DNA from: Paenibacillus tuaregi
GTDB lineage: Bacteria > Bacillota > Bacilli > Paenibacillales > Paenibacillaceae
Assembly: GCF_900086655.1 (NCBI RefSeq)
Contig: NZ_LT575476.1
Coordinates: 3,982,543 to 4,046,542 of the forward strand
Length of the DNA: 64,000 nt
Reading direction: 5' to 3'
Shown here: positions 52,237-61,344 of the stretch, piece by piece
Layout of the letters: every line of letters starts with the position of its first letter
How positions within the stretch are numbered: the first letter of the stretch is position 1
Position numbers and translations under genes: made by a program
The notes under the pieces: model-generated
Database searches by the model: none
Seen by the model: the letters and a program-made list of their open reading frames with translations, nothing else
What the model was told of the DNA's origin: nothing

Positions 52237-52330
52237 TATGGCCACTCCTCTCTTTTGTCATGGTTTAGTTCAACTGGACTTTGCATCAGAAAGCTGAAAG
52301 GTTAAACTTTTTACTCTTGGTTTGCGCTTT

Positions 52331-52411
52331 TTACTTACTACTTACTACTTACTACTTACTACTTACTACTTACTACTTACTACTTACTACTTACTACTTA
52401 CTACTTACTTT
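52331..52411. repeat. heptanucleotide tandem repeat (TTACTAC, ten copies)
   Basis: Ten uninterrupted TTACTAC units at 52335-52404 with partial units on both sides. The other strand reads GTAGTAA and faces the GPP34-like gene, whose start is ~100 bp away. Copy-number change by slippage would shift the spacing by seven bases per unit. Confidence 0.95.
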
Positions 52412-52447
52412 ATATAATAACCCCTAATATTTGTAAATTCAAGCAAA

Positions 52448-52472
52448 ATAAAAAACCCTCCAAGTGAGGGTT
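52448..52472 (-). terminator. intrinsic terminator of the MDR oxidoreductase gene
   Basis: AACCCTC and GAGGGTT arms; a run of As on the plus side gives a T-tract on the minus strand. Confidence 0.8.
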
Positions 52473-52487
52473 GTATACACTATAAAT

Positions 52488-53408
52488 TCATTTGTCATTC
52501 GATACCGCAATAATTACGCTGCCTTTTTTATGGCCCTTCTCCACATAACGATGCGCTTCCGGGATCTGTTCAAGGGTATAACATCTGTCGATGACCGAAT
52601 GCAGCTGTCCCTTTTCCATAAGCTCAGCCAGGAAGTGAACATCCTCATTCCGCACCTTGGCCATCCCCTGACCGTCGACGGTCACGAACGAACCGCCGGG
52701 AACGAGAGCATTGCGGCAGTGCGATTTCGAGCTTTTTCCGACAGCGTCAAAGATAACATCGTATTGTTCCCCCCTCGCGGCAAAGTCCTCTTTCGTATAA
52801 TCAATCACATGGGCAGCGCCCAAAGATTTGACCAAGTCCAAATTACCGCTGCTGCATACACCGGTTACCTCGGCTCCAAAGTATGCCGCAAGCTGTACCG
52901 CAAAAGTTCCCACAGCTCCCGAACCTCCGTAGATCAGAACCTTCTGCCCCTGCTGAATACCAGCCTTTTTTAGGAAGTACAGGGCCGTTGTCCCCCCGAA
53001 AAGCAAGGAGGCGGCCTGTTCATAGGAGACATTAGCCGGAATAACAGCCATCCGTGCATCTTCATGGAGACAGGTATACTCCGCGTAGCCTCCCAGCCGC
53101 ATTCCGGTTAATGCAAATACCCGGTCACCCTTCTTAAACCGCTTGACGTCCTTGCCGACAGACTCCACTTCACCCGCCAGCTCGGCTCCGAGAATAGGTT
53201 GTCTCGGCTTCCGGATTCCCAATGCCAGCCGCATAGGCACCCAAAACAGCAGCGGACTTTGAAAAGCCCGGATTCTGATATCACCCGCAGTTACCGTGGA
53301 CTTGTGAACCCGAATCCGTACTTCCTTGTCCCGTGGTACAGGCTTCTCCACTTCTCTAAGCTGCAGTACATCAGATGAACCATACGCTGTGCAGATCATT
53401 GCTCTCAT
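52488..53408 (-). CDS. MDR family NAD(P)-dependent oxidoreductase (quinone reductase-like)
   Basis: A 306-residue medium-chain dehydrogenase/reductase of the zinc-free quinone oxidoreductase group: the GroES-like domain (GDIRIRAFQSP, PILGAELAGEVESVGKDV) and the Rossmann domain (KVLIYGGSGAVGTFAVQLAAYFGAEVTGV), then DVIFDAVGKSS. No structural zinc cysteines are visible. It probably reduces quinones or enones with NADPH. CTGGAGG precedes the ATG. It is monocistronic. Confidence 0.88.
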   Translation of the reverse strand: MRAMICTAYGSSDVLQLREVEKPVPRDKEVRIRVHKSTVTAGDIRIRAFQSPLLFWVPMRLALGIRKPRQPILGAELAGEVESVGKDVKRFKKGDRVFALTGMRLGGYAEYTCLHEDARMAVIPANVSYEQAASLLFGGTTALYFLKKAGIQQGQKVLIYGGSGAVGTFAVQLAAYFGAEVTGVCSSGNLDLVKSLGAAHVIDYTKEDFAARGEQYDVIFDAVGKSSKSHCRNALVPGGSFVTVDGQGMAKVRNEDVHFLAELMEKGQLHSVIDRCYTLEQIPEAHRYVEKGHKKGSVIIAVSNDK

Positions 53409-53531
53409 GCTTTTCCTCCAGGCTCAATTTATACTCAGTATATAAGTGTATAGACGTGGATTACAGATACTAAAGTATGGTTTTAGGAAACCTGTCTGAA
53501 GGGCCTTGATGGAAGAGGTAATCTACAGAAT

Positions 53532-56210
53532 CTACAGAATCCCCAAACTCCGTGCCCGCGCCACTGCCTCTGTCCGCCGTTTCACCTGAAGTTTATCGAA
53601 GATGATACGGTTATGCCCTTTCACAGTGGTTAAGGCAATGAACAGCCTCTCGCTGATTTCTTGGTTTGAGAGGCCTTCAGCGATAAGCCGGAGCACCTCA
53701 AGCTCTCTCTCGCTCAGCGGCTCAACGAGAGAGGATTTAGCCGGAATCGGAGGCAGCTCTGTGTTTGAGGTGCCGGAGCGTTGTTTGGCCACGTCAAAAT
53801 GACCTAAGAGCAGCCCGGTATAATCCCGCCGGATTCCATGGGAAGCTGCTTCATCCAGAAGCCTGGACATAGGACTTCCTAATTCTACAAAAGTTCGGAT
53901 TAGTCTCTCTCGCGCCGCTGTTTCCAGTGCTTCCTCCAGTAATGAATAAGCCTTCACCTTCTCACCCTGCTCAAAATAAGCAGCAGCCTGCAGCATTGTA
54001 ATCTCAAGCAGTTCATCCGCATGACCTTTTGCGGTCGACTGCTCCCGAAGCAGCCCTAGTTCCTCAGTCAGATCAGCGGTTCTGCCCCTGGCGAGATCCA
54101 CTCTTGCCAGGAGCAGAGGAAGCCTATAACTGAGGGCAAGCTCTGCGGCCTCATCGTAACGGCCCTGATTCAGATAAATCTGCGCCTGGACAGCTGCAAT
54201 CGCTGGAATCTGTACCTCGAACTGATGCCGATCAGCGGCAATAGCAGCATTCGAAAGTATAGCGACTGCTTGATCCATATCTTCCTTTGCAAGCAGAACT
54301 CTCGCAAGCATAACCTGACAAGCGACCACCCTGTCTGAATATGCCAAGCGTCCCGCCAATTGAACGGATAGATTAGCATGCCGCTCAGCTGCCTCAAGGT
54401 CATTCCGTTTGTAACTGATCCGTGCCAGTCCCAGGTATGCTTCACATGCGGCCGGAAGCGGTGAATCCCCCGCCATTTCCAGCACGTGCTCATAATGAGA
54501 TAAGGCTGCATCAAGCCGATTCTCAAGCTCCTCAATGTTTCCAAGTCCCGATGATGCCAGAAGCATAATCACCCTATGTCCGAGCCGGGTGCTATGCATT
54601 AACGCATCGGCATAGGCTTGACGTGCAGCCGCACGGTCCCCCAGCAGCTGATGCGCATATCCAAGCGCCCAGATGGCCGCAGTCCGGACTGGCAGATTGT
54701 CCGGATGAAGATATTTCAGAGCCCTGCGCGACTCGGCAAGTATCGTGCCGGCCTCGTGCCGGCTGACTGCCAGCGTCGCCCGGATCGAAGCGATATGACC
54801 GGTCAGATCGCGCCGTACCGATTCCTGCCGGACTTCCTTCAAGACTTTCTCGGCAGCCACCAGCTTGCTCTGGGCACCTTGCACATCTCCGGCCATTAGC
54901 AGAACAGAGGCATACATAACCCAAAGAGAGGGCTGCTTATCCAGCTCACTCTCCGGCAGCGATTCCAGCCAATTTCTCACAGCTGACGCAGCTCCCCGGA
55001 AGATGATTGGCATTCCCTTACCCTCCGCCAGCCGGGCTGCACGAGGTATATCTGCCGCGGAAGCGGCATGTTGAAATGCTTCCAGCTCGAACCCCTGCTC
55101 TTCATACCAAGCACTGGCTTTCTGATGGAGCTCAGCCAATTCTGTTGCAGGGTCCCTCCCGTGTTCGGCAATGTGCCGGGACAGCTGACTTCTGAGCAAA
55201 TCGGCAAACATATGATGGTAGCGATACCACTGACGCTCATCATCCAGAGGAACAAGAAACAAATTGGCTTGTTCAAGATAGGTCAAGATGTCTTGGCTTC
55301 CCCTTACAAGATCGCTGGACATCTGGTCAGTTCCCGTTAGAATTGCGCTGCACAGTGAACCGCAGAACCGGTCCAGAATCGAAGTATAAAGCAGAAAATG
55401 CCGGATATCCGGAGCCTGATATTGAAGCACCTCTTCAAGCAGATAATCCAGCACATAACGGTGGTTCCCCGAGAAGGAAGAAATGAATGCATCCGGATCT
55501 TTATGACCCTTAAGGGATAACGCGGCCAGTTGCAGCCCGGCGATCCACCCTTCGGTACGATCCTTAAGCTGTGCCACGCTTTCAGGCGGCAGGCGAAGCC
55601 CCATGACCTGAGCGAGGAACTCTTCTGCTTCCCTAGTATTAAAACGCAGGTCCGTCCCCCTTACTTCGTTCAGCTGGTTCCTGACCCGCAGCCGGGCAAG
55701 TGGCAAAGCCGGATCCTTGCGGCTGGCAATGACCAAATGCATGCCCGAAGGCATGTGCTCAAGCAGCAGGGCAACAGCCTTTTGAACCGGCTCGGCTTCA
55801 ATGACATGATAATCGTCCATAACAAGCACAAAAGAATGGGGAATCTCGATCAGGTCGCCGATTAGAGCCTCTACCATCGATTCCATATACACGGCTTGAG
55901 GTGACTGCAGCATCAGAGATACCTGTTCGCCCAAACCAGCCGAAACAGTTCTAAGGGCAGCAATAAGATACATCAAAAAGCGGCTCGGATCGTTATCACC
56001 TTCATCAAGAGACAGCCAGGCGGCAGGAGAAGCGCAGCTTGCCATCCACTGACCGAGCAATGTGGTCTTTCCGCTTCCTGGCCCTGCCGAAATCAAGGTG
56101 AGCTTCCCCTGCATTCCATCATTCAGCTGCTGGGTTAAGCGGGGGCGCTGGACTACTATTGATCGCGCTGCTGGAATATTTAATTTAGTGGAAATAATAG
56201 CTGCTGTCAT
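53532..56210 (-). CDS. LuxR family regulator, MalT-like (LAL type)
   Basis: An 892-residue STAND-type regulator. It has an N-terminal NTPase with Walker [16 protein letters not shown] and a Walker B-like [12 protein letters not shown], a middle helical region, TPR-like repeats (about 390-770) and a C-terminal LuxR HTH ([41 protein letters not shown]). Such proteins bind an inducer in the TPR part and then activate transcription with ATP. GGGGGGT precedes the ATG. The neighbouring genes do not reveal its target; fda and the oxidoreductase are the closest candidates. Confidence 0.88.
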   Translation of the reverse strand: MTAAIISTKLNIPAARSIVVQRPRLTQQLNDGMQGKLTLISAGPGSGKTTLLGQWMASCASPAAWLSLDEGDNDPSRFLMYLIAALRTVSAGLGEQVSLMLQSPQAVYMESMVEALIGDLIEIPHSFVLVMDDYHVIEAEPVQKAVALLLEHMPSGMHLVIASRKDPALPLARLRVRNQLNEVRGTDLRFNTREAEEFLAQVMGLRLPPESVAQLKDRTEGWIAGLQLAALSLKGHKDPDAFISSFSGNHRYVLDYLLEEVLQYQAPDIRHFLLYTSILDRFCGSLCSAILTGTDQMSSDLVRGSQDILTYLEQANLFLVPLDDERQWYRYHHMFADLLRSQLSRHIAEHGRDPATELAELHQKASAWYEEQGFELEAFQHAASAADIPRAARLAEGKGMPIIFRGAASAVRNWLESLPESELDKQPSLWVMYASVLLMAGDVQGAQSKLVAAEKVLKEVRQESVRRDLTGHIASIRATLAVSRHEAGTILAESRRALKYLHPDNLPVRTAAIWALGYAHQLLGDRAAARQAYADALMHSTRLGHRVIMLLASSGLGNIEELENRLDAALSHYEHVLEMAGDSPLPAACEAYLGLARISYKRNDLEAAERHANLSVQLAGRLAYSDRVVACQVMLARVLLAKEDMDQAVAILSNAAIAADRHQFEVQIPAIAAVQAQIYLNQGRYDEAAELALSYRLPLLLARVDLARGRTADLTEELGLLREQSTAKGHADELLEITMLQAAAYFEQGEKVKAYSLLEEALETAARERLIRTFVELGSPMSRLLDEAASHGIRRDYTGLLLGHFDVAKQRSGTSNTELPPIPAKSSLVEPLSERELEVLRLIAEGLSNQEISERLFIALTTVKGHNRIIFDKLQVKRRTEAVARARSLGIL

Positions 56211-56468
56211 AATACCCCCCAGTATAAAAGTTGATTTTCAATCATTTAGGCCATATAAATTTGATAACTAGTTCTACAATCTCAGCACGATTCCCTTTAC
56301 GGATCAACAATCCTATACGAAGATAATCACTCAGACTACCGGGAAATCGGTATGCAGCAGTTTCGATACGCCTGCGATTGGTTATATGAAGCCTGAATCT
56401 AACCCTTGGAAGTTAGGGAATTATAATAGGGTCGGAAATGCGTTTCGACCAAGAAAGGAGAACTATCT
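56211..56468. other. divergent intergenic region, LuxR/fda
   Basis: About 260 bp between two divergent genes; it should hold both promoters. I could not identify a strong -35/-10 pair or a clear operator. Confidence 0.4.
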
Positions 56469-57356
56469 ATGAATTTGAAGCAGCTGGAACAAATCCATAC
56501 AGGCCAAGGATTTATTGCGGCCTTGGATCAAAGCGGAGGCAGCACCCCAAAGGCGCTGGAGCATTATGGCATCAAACCTGAAAGCTATGATAGCGAGGAA
56601 GTCATGTTTGGACTGGTTCATGAAATGCGGACCCGGATCATCAAGAGCCCCTCATTTGATTCCCAGTACATTCTGGGAGCGATCCTGTTCGAGAACACGA
56701 TGGACCGCCTCATCGACGGCAAGTATACCGCAGATTATCTCTGGGAAAAGAAAGGCATTGTGCCGTTTCTAAAAATCGATAAAGGACTCGCTGATCCCGA
56801 AGAAGGTGTACAGCTCATGAAGCCTAATCCAGGCCTTGACGATCTGCTGAAGCGGGCTGTAGAGCGCAACATCTTCGGCACCAAGATGCGCTCGGTTATT
56901 AAGGAAGCGAATCCTGCCGGAATCCGCAAGGTTGTGGAGCAGCAGTTTGCCGTGGGTAAACAGATTGTGGAGGCAGGACTGGTTCCTATTATTGAACCGG
57001 AAGTGGATATTCACAGCGCGGATAAACTGAAGTCGGAGCAGCTTCTCAAGGAAGAGATCAAAACCCATCTCTCCAAGCTTGACGACAAGACCAAGATCAT
57101 GCTTAAGCTGTCCATTCCAACGGAAGACAATTTCTACAGCGATTTAATGAAGGACCCGCATGTGATAAGAATTGTGGCTCTTTCAGGAGGGTATTCCCAA
57201 TCCGAAGCGAATGAGAAGCTCGCCCGCAATCACGGGCTGATCGCAAGCTTCTCGCGTGCCCTCGCCGAGGGGCTGACAGCCGGCCAGACGGATGAGGAAT
57301 TCAACCAGACGCTTTCAAGCTCCATTAAAGCAATCTATGAGGCTTCGATCAAATAA
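56469..57356 (+). CDS. fda: class I fructose-bisphosphate aldolase
   Basis: A 295-residue Schiff-base aldolase that cleaves fructose-1,6-bisphosphate to dihydroxyacetone phosphate and glyceraldehyde-3-phosphate. It shows [18 protein letters not shown] at the start, the FLKIDKGL segment, IIEPEVDI, the catalytic Lys in MLKLSIPT, and the phosphate-binding ALSGGYSQ. This bacterial Fda group is found in staphylococci and paenibacilli. AAAGGAG precedes the ATG, and a strong terminator follows. Confidence 0.95.
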   Translation: MNLKQLEQIHTGQGFIAALDQSGGSTPKALEHYGIKPESYDSEEVMFGLVHEMRTRIIKSPSFDSQYILGAILFENTMDRLIDGKYTADYLWEKKGIVPFLKIDKGLADPEEGVQLMKPNPGLDDLLKRAVERNIFGTKMRSVIKEANPAGIRKVVEQQFAVGKQIVEAGLVPIIEPEVDIHSADKLKSEQLLKEEIKTHLSKLDDKTKIMLKLSIPTEDNFYSDLMKDPHVIRIVALSGGYSQSEANEKLARNHGLIASFSRALAEGLTAGQTDEEFNQTLSSSIKAIYEASIK

Positions 57357-57476
57357 AAGCGGCTGTTCTTGAGTGAACAGACAGCTACTTAAATTAATTG
57401 AGCAGCCGATCACTCACACCACCGTACATTCTGTTCAGTATACAGTGGTTCAACCGTTTCAGGACAATTGTCGTAG

Positions 57477-57534
57477 AGGCTCGTACTGTGCAAGGGAAGG
57501 ATACTCCCCTGCCTGTACGAGCCTTTCTTTTGTT
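57477..57534 (+). terminator. intrinsic terminator of fda
   Basis: AGGCTCGTAC and GTACGAGCCT arms around a smaller internal stem, followed by TTCTTTTGTT. Confidence 0.85.
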
Positions 57535-57539
57535 AAGGA

Positions 57540-57766
57540 GTCAAGGCAGCATCTGGCCTATTGGCAACCCGCCAGTATCCCGTCCGTGTACTCACCCATG
57601 GTAGGCCTACCACTCCGGTATTCCAAGCATCCGAAGTTTTGCAACTTTGTTTTAGGCTTCTTCTACCCTTTCCAGATGTACTTTCACACCGTCTTCATAG
57701 CCTTTCATTCCAGCTTTGCAGGATTAACCTGCTTGTTAACTGTACCCATAGTAAGTTTCCAGACAC
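57540..57766 (-). other. structured non-coding remnant, possibly group II intron-derived
   Basis: Between the fda terminator and the ABC permease stop. Read on the minus strand, it has no plausible coding frame but many RNA-like blocks: GCAGGTTAATCCTGC hairpin, GGAATGAAAGGCTATGAAGA, GTTGCAAAACTTCGG, GGAGTGGTAGGCCTACCATG, and GAGTACACGGACGGGATAC. This looks like the domain I core of a group II intron, but I can identify neither clean boundaries nor an LtrA gene. The plus-strand open frame over it is probably not a gene. Confidence 0.35.
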
Positions 57767-59002
57767 TTACGCAACTTGGTGGTTCCTAAAACCCTTATAG
57801 GCTAAGGGGAGAAGTACAATGGATAAGATGACTGCAGTGCCAGCCATAGCGTAAGGTTCAGGTATACTGTATCCTAACACATGATACAGCTCATAATGGG
57901 AGAACGAAGAGTACCCATTCATCATTTTTACAGGGAATAAATTGATGATATGATTGAAGAATCGGCTGCTTTTGCTATAAGGAATAAACATCGGTCCAAG
58001 AAGGACAATGGCAGAGCATATTATGACATAAAAGGGGGCCTTCATTTTGGCAGACAACACAAGAGTGAATGTCATCATCAGGAGACAGGCCAGAAAACCA
58101 AGCAAGACAGACCAGATATAGGTCTCCATTAGGGTTAGTGGAAAGGGCGCCCGAAACTGGATAATCTGCAGATTGCTGTTCCAACCGAAATATCCGTAAA
58201 TGGCGAGAATCAGCAGGGTGAAAATTAGAATAGAGGCTAAAAATAATCCGGTTGTAAGGATTATACTCGCCCAAAACTTGGCCCTGATGACCTTGCTTCG
58301 TCCATAACGGGAGGAAAGAATAATAGAGTCGGCACCGGACTGATACTCTCCCGAGAAGACAGGTGACACACATACACATATTATAAAAGCAGCTGCAAAA
58401 ATAATGATCCATAAATTAAGCAGGACGTTCTTCCAGCCATCCGTATAATCAAAGGCGAAAGGCACAGCAATTTTTTGATTCATCTTCACAAAGATCGCTT
58501 TGTCTTCAACCGAATAATTGCCGTAAGTATAGTCTGTGTCCAGGTACTCCTGGACCTTGTCCATTCTCTTCTGATAGAAATGGCTCGCGTCTGCCGAAGT
58601 TAATTTATTAATAACGTAATAGTCATATCCCGCCTTGGGGGAGTAAATTTGCCGGATCAGACTGAGAATTTCAGCGTCCTTTTGCTCCGTTTGACCATAG
58701 GCTTTATCAGAAAGCTCTTCACCGTTCAAATTTTGGGGGTTGTTCCTTGCAGCATGATAACGTTCTATCGCGGCCCCTATTTTCTTGGTAGTCAGCCTTC
58801 CGGCCTGCTCATGTGTCTGCTCTCTAGCCAGCGAGACTGCAGAAAGACCGGTAATCTCCTGACCATTTTGATCTGTACGGCTTTCTCCGGAGACTGTAGA
58901 GAGAGTAAGCAATATTGAAATAATGACGATTATGGCCATGCCGGCAAAAGTTGCTTTTCTTCTTACCATCTTGCGGAGTTCAAATTGGATAAGCGGGATC
59001 AT
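57767..59002 (-). CDS. ABC-2 type transporter permease
   Basis: A 411-residue permease with six TM segments: TM1 at ~18-36, a large extracellular loop (40-175), then TM2-6 (LWIIIFAAAFIICVCV, then ILTTGLFLASILIFTLLILAIYG and others). The FSGEYQSGADSIILSSRYGRSKVIRAK segment is typical of ABC-2 permeases. Its start overlaps the ATPase stop (ATGA), so they form one transporter. It is the last gene of an ECF sigma-led operon. The substrate is unknown, perhaps an antibiotic or lipid. Confidence 0.85.
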   Translation of the reverse strand: MIPLIQFELRKMVRRKATFAGMAIIVIISILLTLSTVSGESRTDQNGQEITGLSAVSLAREQTHEQAGRLTTKKIGAAIERYHAARNNPQNLNGEELSDKAYGQTEQKDAEILSLIRQIYSPKAGYDYYVINKLTSADASHFYQKRMDKVQEYLDTDYTYGNYSVEDKAIFVKMNQKIAVPFAFDYTDGWKNVLLNLWIIIFAAAFIICVCVSPVFSGEYQSGADSIILSSRYGRSKVIRAKFWASIILTTGLFLASILIFTLLILAIYGYFGWNSNLQIIQFRAPFPLTLMETYIWSVLLGFLACLLMMTFTLVLSAKMKAPFYVIICSAIVLLGPMFIPYSKSSRFFNHIINLFPVKMMNGYSSFSHYELYHVLGYSIPEPYAMAGTAVILSIVLLPLAYKGFRNHQVA

Positions 59003-59895
59003 AAGCTCACCCCCTTGAGGGGCTTAGCAGGTGATTCATCTTGGAAGTAATACAGATATAGGTCCTCCAAGGTGGGAGCGACAGGCACGGCATCTGGAAG
59101 CGGTCTTTCTTTGGACACAATGCGCAGCTCCAAATGATTGCCCTCATGCTTGAGATTGCTGATACAGTACTTATCATTCCAGCTATCCGCCTCTCTGGCC
59201 GGTACCAGACAGTTCCACACACAGTTCTCCATAGAAGACGTTAACTCTTCGACGGTTCCCGTCATTAAGAGGCGCCCTTTCTTCATCACCAAAATTTGAT
59301 CTGCTATATACTCCACATCCGATACAATATGAGTGGATAATATAATAATTTTGTCCTTAGCCAGGTCCGAAATCAAATTGCGAAATCTTACTCTTTCCTT
59401 GGGATCGAGGCCCGCTGTAGGCTCATCCAGTACTACAATGCGTGGATCATTCAGCATAGACTGGGCAATGCCCAAACGCTGCTTCATTCCACCGGAGAAA
59501 GTTCGTATTTTTTTGCGGGCTACGTCAGATAAAGCGACTGTTTGCAGAAGGTCATTTGCTTTTAGCTTGGCATTGCGCGGCGGTATGCCTTTTAGTGCAG
59601 CAACATACAGCAAGAACTCCTCTGCAGTAAAGTCAGGATAATATCCAAAATTTTGAGGCAAATAACCAAGCAAATCACGATATTGCTCTCCCATCTCGGC
59701 AATATCAGCGCCATTCAACGTTATTGAACCTGATGAAGGAGCCAGCACTCCGCAGATCATACGCATGAGTGTTGTTTTTCCGGCTCCATTTGCACCGAGC
59801 AGACCATAAACTCCACTATTTATTGTGATGTTCATGTCCTCCACAGCTGTTTTGGCTGAGAAACGCTTGGTCAGTTTGTTCAGCTCAAGTTTCAT
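58999..59895 (-). CDS. ABC transporter ATP-binding protein
   Basis: A 298-residue ATPase: Walker A GANGAGKTT, Q-loop in GYLPQNFGYYPDFT, signature FSGGMKQRLGIAQ, Walker B IVVLDEPTAGLDP and the H-loop in LSTHIVSDV. It is of the DrrA/CcmA export type with a ~90-residue C-terminal extension. ATG 59895 has GGAGG upstream; a longer frame starts poorly. It pairs with the permease gene and belongs to the ECF sigma operon. Confidence 0.92.
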   Translation of the reverse strand: MKLELNKLTKRFSAKTAVEDMNITINSGVYGLLGANGAGKTTLMRMICGVLAPSSGSITLNGADIAEMGEQYRDLLGYLPQNFGYYPDFTAEEFLLYVAALKGIPPRNAKLKANDLLQTVALSDVARKKIRTFSGGMKQRLGIAQSMLNDPRIVVLDEPTAGLDPKERVRFRNLISDLAKDKIIILSTHIVSDVEYIADQILVMKKGRLLMTGTVEELTSSMENCVWNCLVPAREADSWNDKYCISNLKHEGNHLELRIVSKERPLPDAVPVAPTLEDLYLYYFQDESPAKPLKGVSL

Positions 59896-59926
59896 AATTG
59901 AGTCCTCCCGTGCAGCTGTATTCAAA

Positions 59927-60712
59927 CTATGAATAAATCAGATTAAAAACATTTCGATTTCTGCAAGAAGCCAGCATCGTATGAGCTTCCCAGATTAAGC
60001 CTATGAAAGAAACAACGAGCACAAAGATCCAGACACCCGTTGCAGAGGCAGCATACAAAGCATCATACTGAAATGACAGGGTTATTTGTGTCAGCATTAA
60101 CAGGCCTATATATAACAAAATGCCGGACTCTCTGCTTCGGGTATGATTTATAATCCAAAGGCATCCGAGTAAACCCATGACAAATGGTACAAGCAGGTAT
60201 AACAGAATGACATAGAACTCCGGATCAAAGCGGTGAGAAAGAAAGGAAAGCATTATTGTAAGAAAAACCGCATCCACAATGCCCAAAATGCCCATACGAG
60301 CTAACAGGAGCTTGTCAAGTGAATATTTGGTACTTACTTCAAGCTCAACCACACCATGTTGGAAGGAACCGGCAAGGACCTTGGCGCTGGCGAGAGCAAG
60401 AAGTGGGGTCAAGGCGGATACCATACCGAGCACTTGCAGATGGTTGAGTGTTGAGAATAATAAAAAATTTTGCGTGGCCAATACGGTAACCAAGACAACC
60501 ATAAGGTGAGCAGCCCATACCTTTGCACGAATAAAACGAAGCTGCATAATAACAAAGTCAATGTACTTTGTTCGGATATGAAGTCCGGGCTGGTGTGTAT
60601 GCATAATTTGTTTGGACTGCAAAATGGTCTCCTTCAGCTTTTCGGGATCAGTAGGGGGTAAAGGAGGTTGCTGCAGAAGGCCTCGTATGGTGTTTATCTG
60701 GCGTTTGTTCAA
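59927..60712 (-). CDS. membrane protein encoded with the ECF sigma factor (possible anti-sigma factor)
   Basis: A 261-residue protein with a ~65-residue cytoplasmic N-terminus and about six TM helices (WAAHLMVVLVTVLATQNFLLF, GMVSALTPLLALASAKVLAG and others). I do not recognise the family. The gene starts with TTG (AGGGGAAG upstream) and overlaps the ECF sigma gene by 65 bp, which is the usual place of an anti-sigma or sensor partner. It could also be a third subunit of the adjacent ABC transporter. Confidence 0.65.
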   Translation of the reverse strand: MNKRQINTIRGLLQQPPLPPTDPEKLKETILQSKQIMHTHQPGLHIRTKYIDFVIMQLRFIRAKVWAAHLMVVLVTVLATQNFLLFSTLNHLQVLGMVSALTPLLALASAKVLAGSFQHGVVELEVSTKYSLDKLLLARMGILGIVDAVFLTIMLSFLSHRFDPEFYVILLYLLVPFVMGLLGCLWIINHTRSRESGILLYIGLLMLTQITLSFQYDALYAASATGVWIFVLVVSFIGLIWEAHTMLASCRNRNVFNLIYS

Positions 60713-61232
60713 GCAAACTTCCCCTTTCTATATCTTTCTTAATGAAGCTAAGGCTTTTTTTGACCTTGTACTGGACCATATATATACTTAATCCGGTAAT
60801 TGAAGCGATATCACGATATTTGAAGTCATGAATGAAACGAAGCAGCATGACCTCCTGCTGGTCTGGCGGCAATTTGCTTATCAATTGGTTTACGCTGTGC
60901 TCACTTTCCACCTCTTCCTCCATGGACAGAGTAAACCCGCTGGTCTCCGTTAGCTCCTCCAGCGAGACGGACTGTTGAATGCTGAAATATTCACTGCACA
61001 AACGGCGTGCAATGGTGTACAAGTAAGCACGACACTTTCCCACATGGGTGTACTGGTCGAAATAACGAAAAAAGCGATAGAAGGTTTCCTGGGTAATGTC
61101 TTCGGCCGCTTCAACGCTTCGGGTCTTCCAAAAGCAATATTTGCCTATACTGTCGTAATGGCGGCTAATCAGACAATCCATATATTCGGTCTCTCCGCTC
61201 TGAATCCGCAGTATGAGTTCAGCATCCTCCAT
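60648..61232 (-). CDS. ECF-type RNA polymerase sigma factor
   Basis: A 194-residue group 4 sigma factor. Region 2 contains EYMDCLISRHYDSIGKYCFW, AAEDITQETFYRFFRYFDQY and RAYLYTIARRLCSEYF; region 4 has LISKLPPDQQEVMLLRFIHDFKYRDIASITGLSIYMVQYKVKKSL. It is the first gene of an operon with a membrane protein and an ABC-2 transporter. Such units often respond to cell-envelope stress or a peptide. AAGGGGGG precedes the ATG. I could not identify an autoregulated promoter with confidence. Confidence 0.9.
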   Translation of the reverse strand: MEDAELILRIQSGETEYMDCLISRHYDSIGKYCFWKTRSVEAAEDITQETFYRFFRYFDQYTHVGKCRAYLYTIARRLCSEYFSIQQSVSLEELTETSGFTLSMEEEVESEHSVNQLISKLPPDQQEVMLLRFIHDFKYRDIASITGLSIYMVQYKVKKSLSFIKKDIERGSLLEQTPDKHHTRPSAATSFTPY

Positions 61233-61311
61233 GTTGATCCCCCCTTTCTATTATGTATAACTGTTAAAACGTCGAAAAAATGGAAACCTGGTATGATTTT
61301 TTTGTGAACTT

Positions 61312-61344
61312 AAAAAGCAACCCCGAATTATGAGGGTACTTTTT
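61312..61344 (-). terminator. terminator at the end of the exporter gene
   Basis: GTACCC pairs with GGGTTGC around the stop codon, flanked by AAAAA and TTTTT. It would separate the exporter from the ECF sigma operon. Confidence 0.65.

Noticed and set aside
52331-52411. CRISPR array at the heptamer tract
   Set aside because: Units are only seven bases and directly adjacent, with no spacers and no cas genes; it is a simple tandem repeat.
57373-57789. Plus-strand 138-codon open frame after fda
   Set aside because: It starts before and runs through the fda terminator into antisense of the permease end, and has no recognisable protein pattern.
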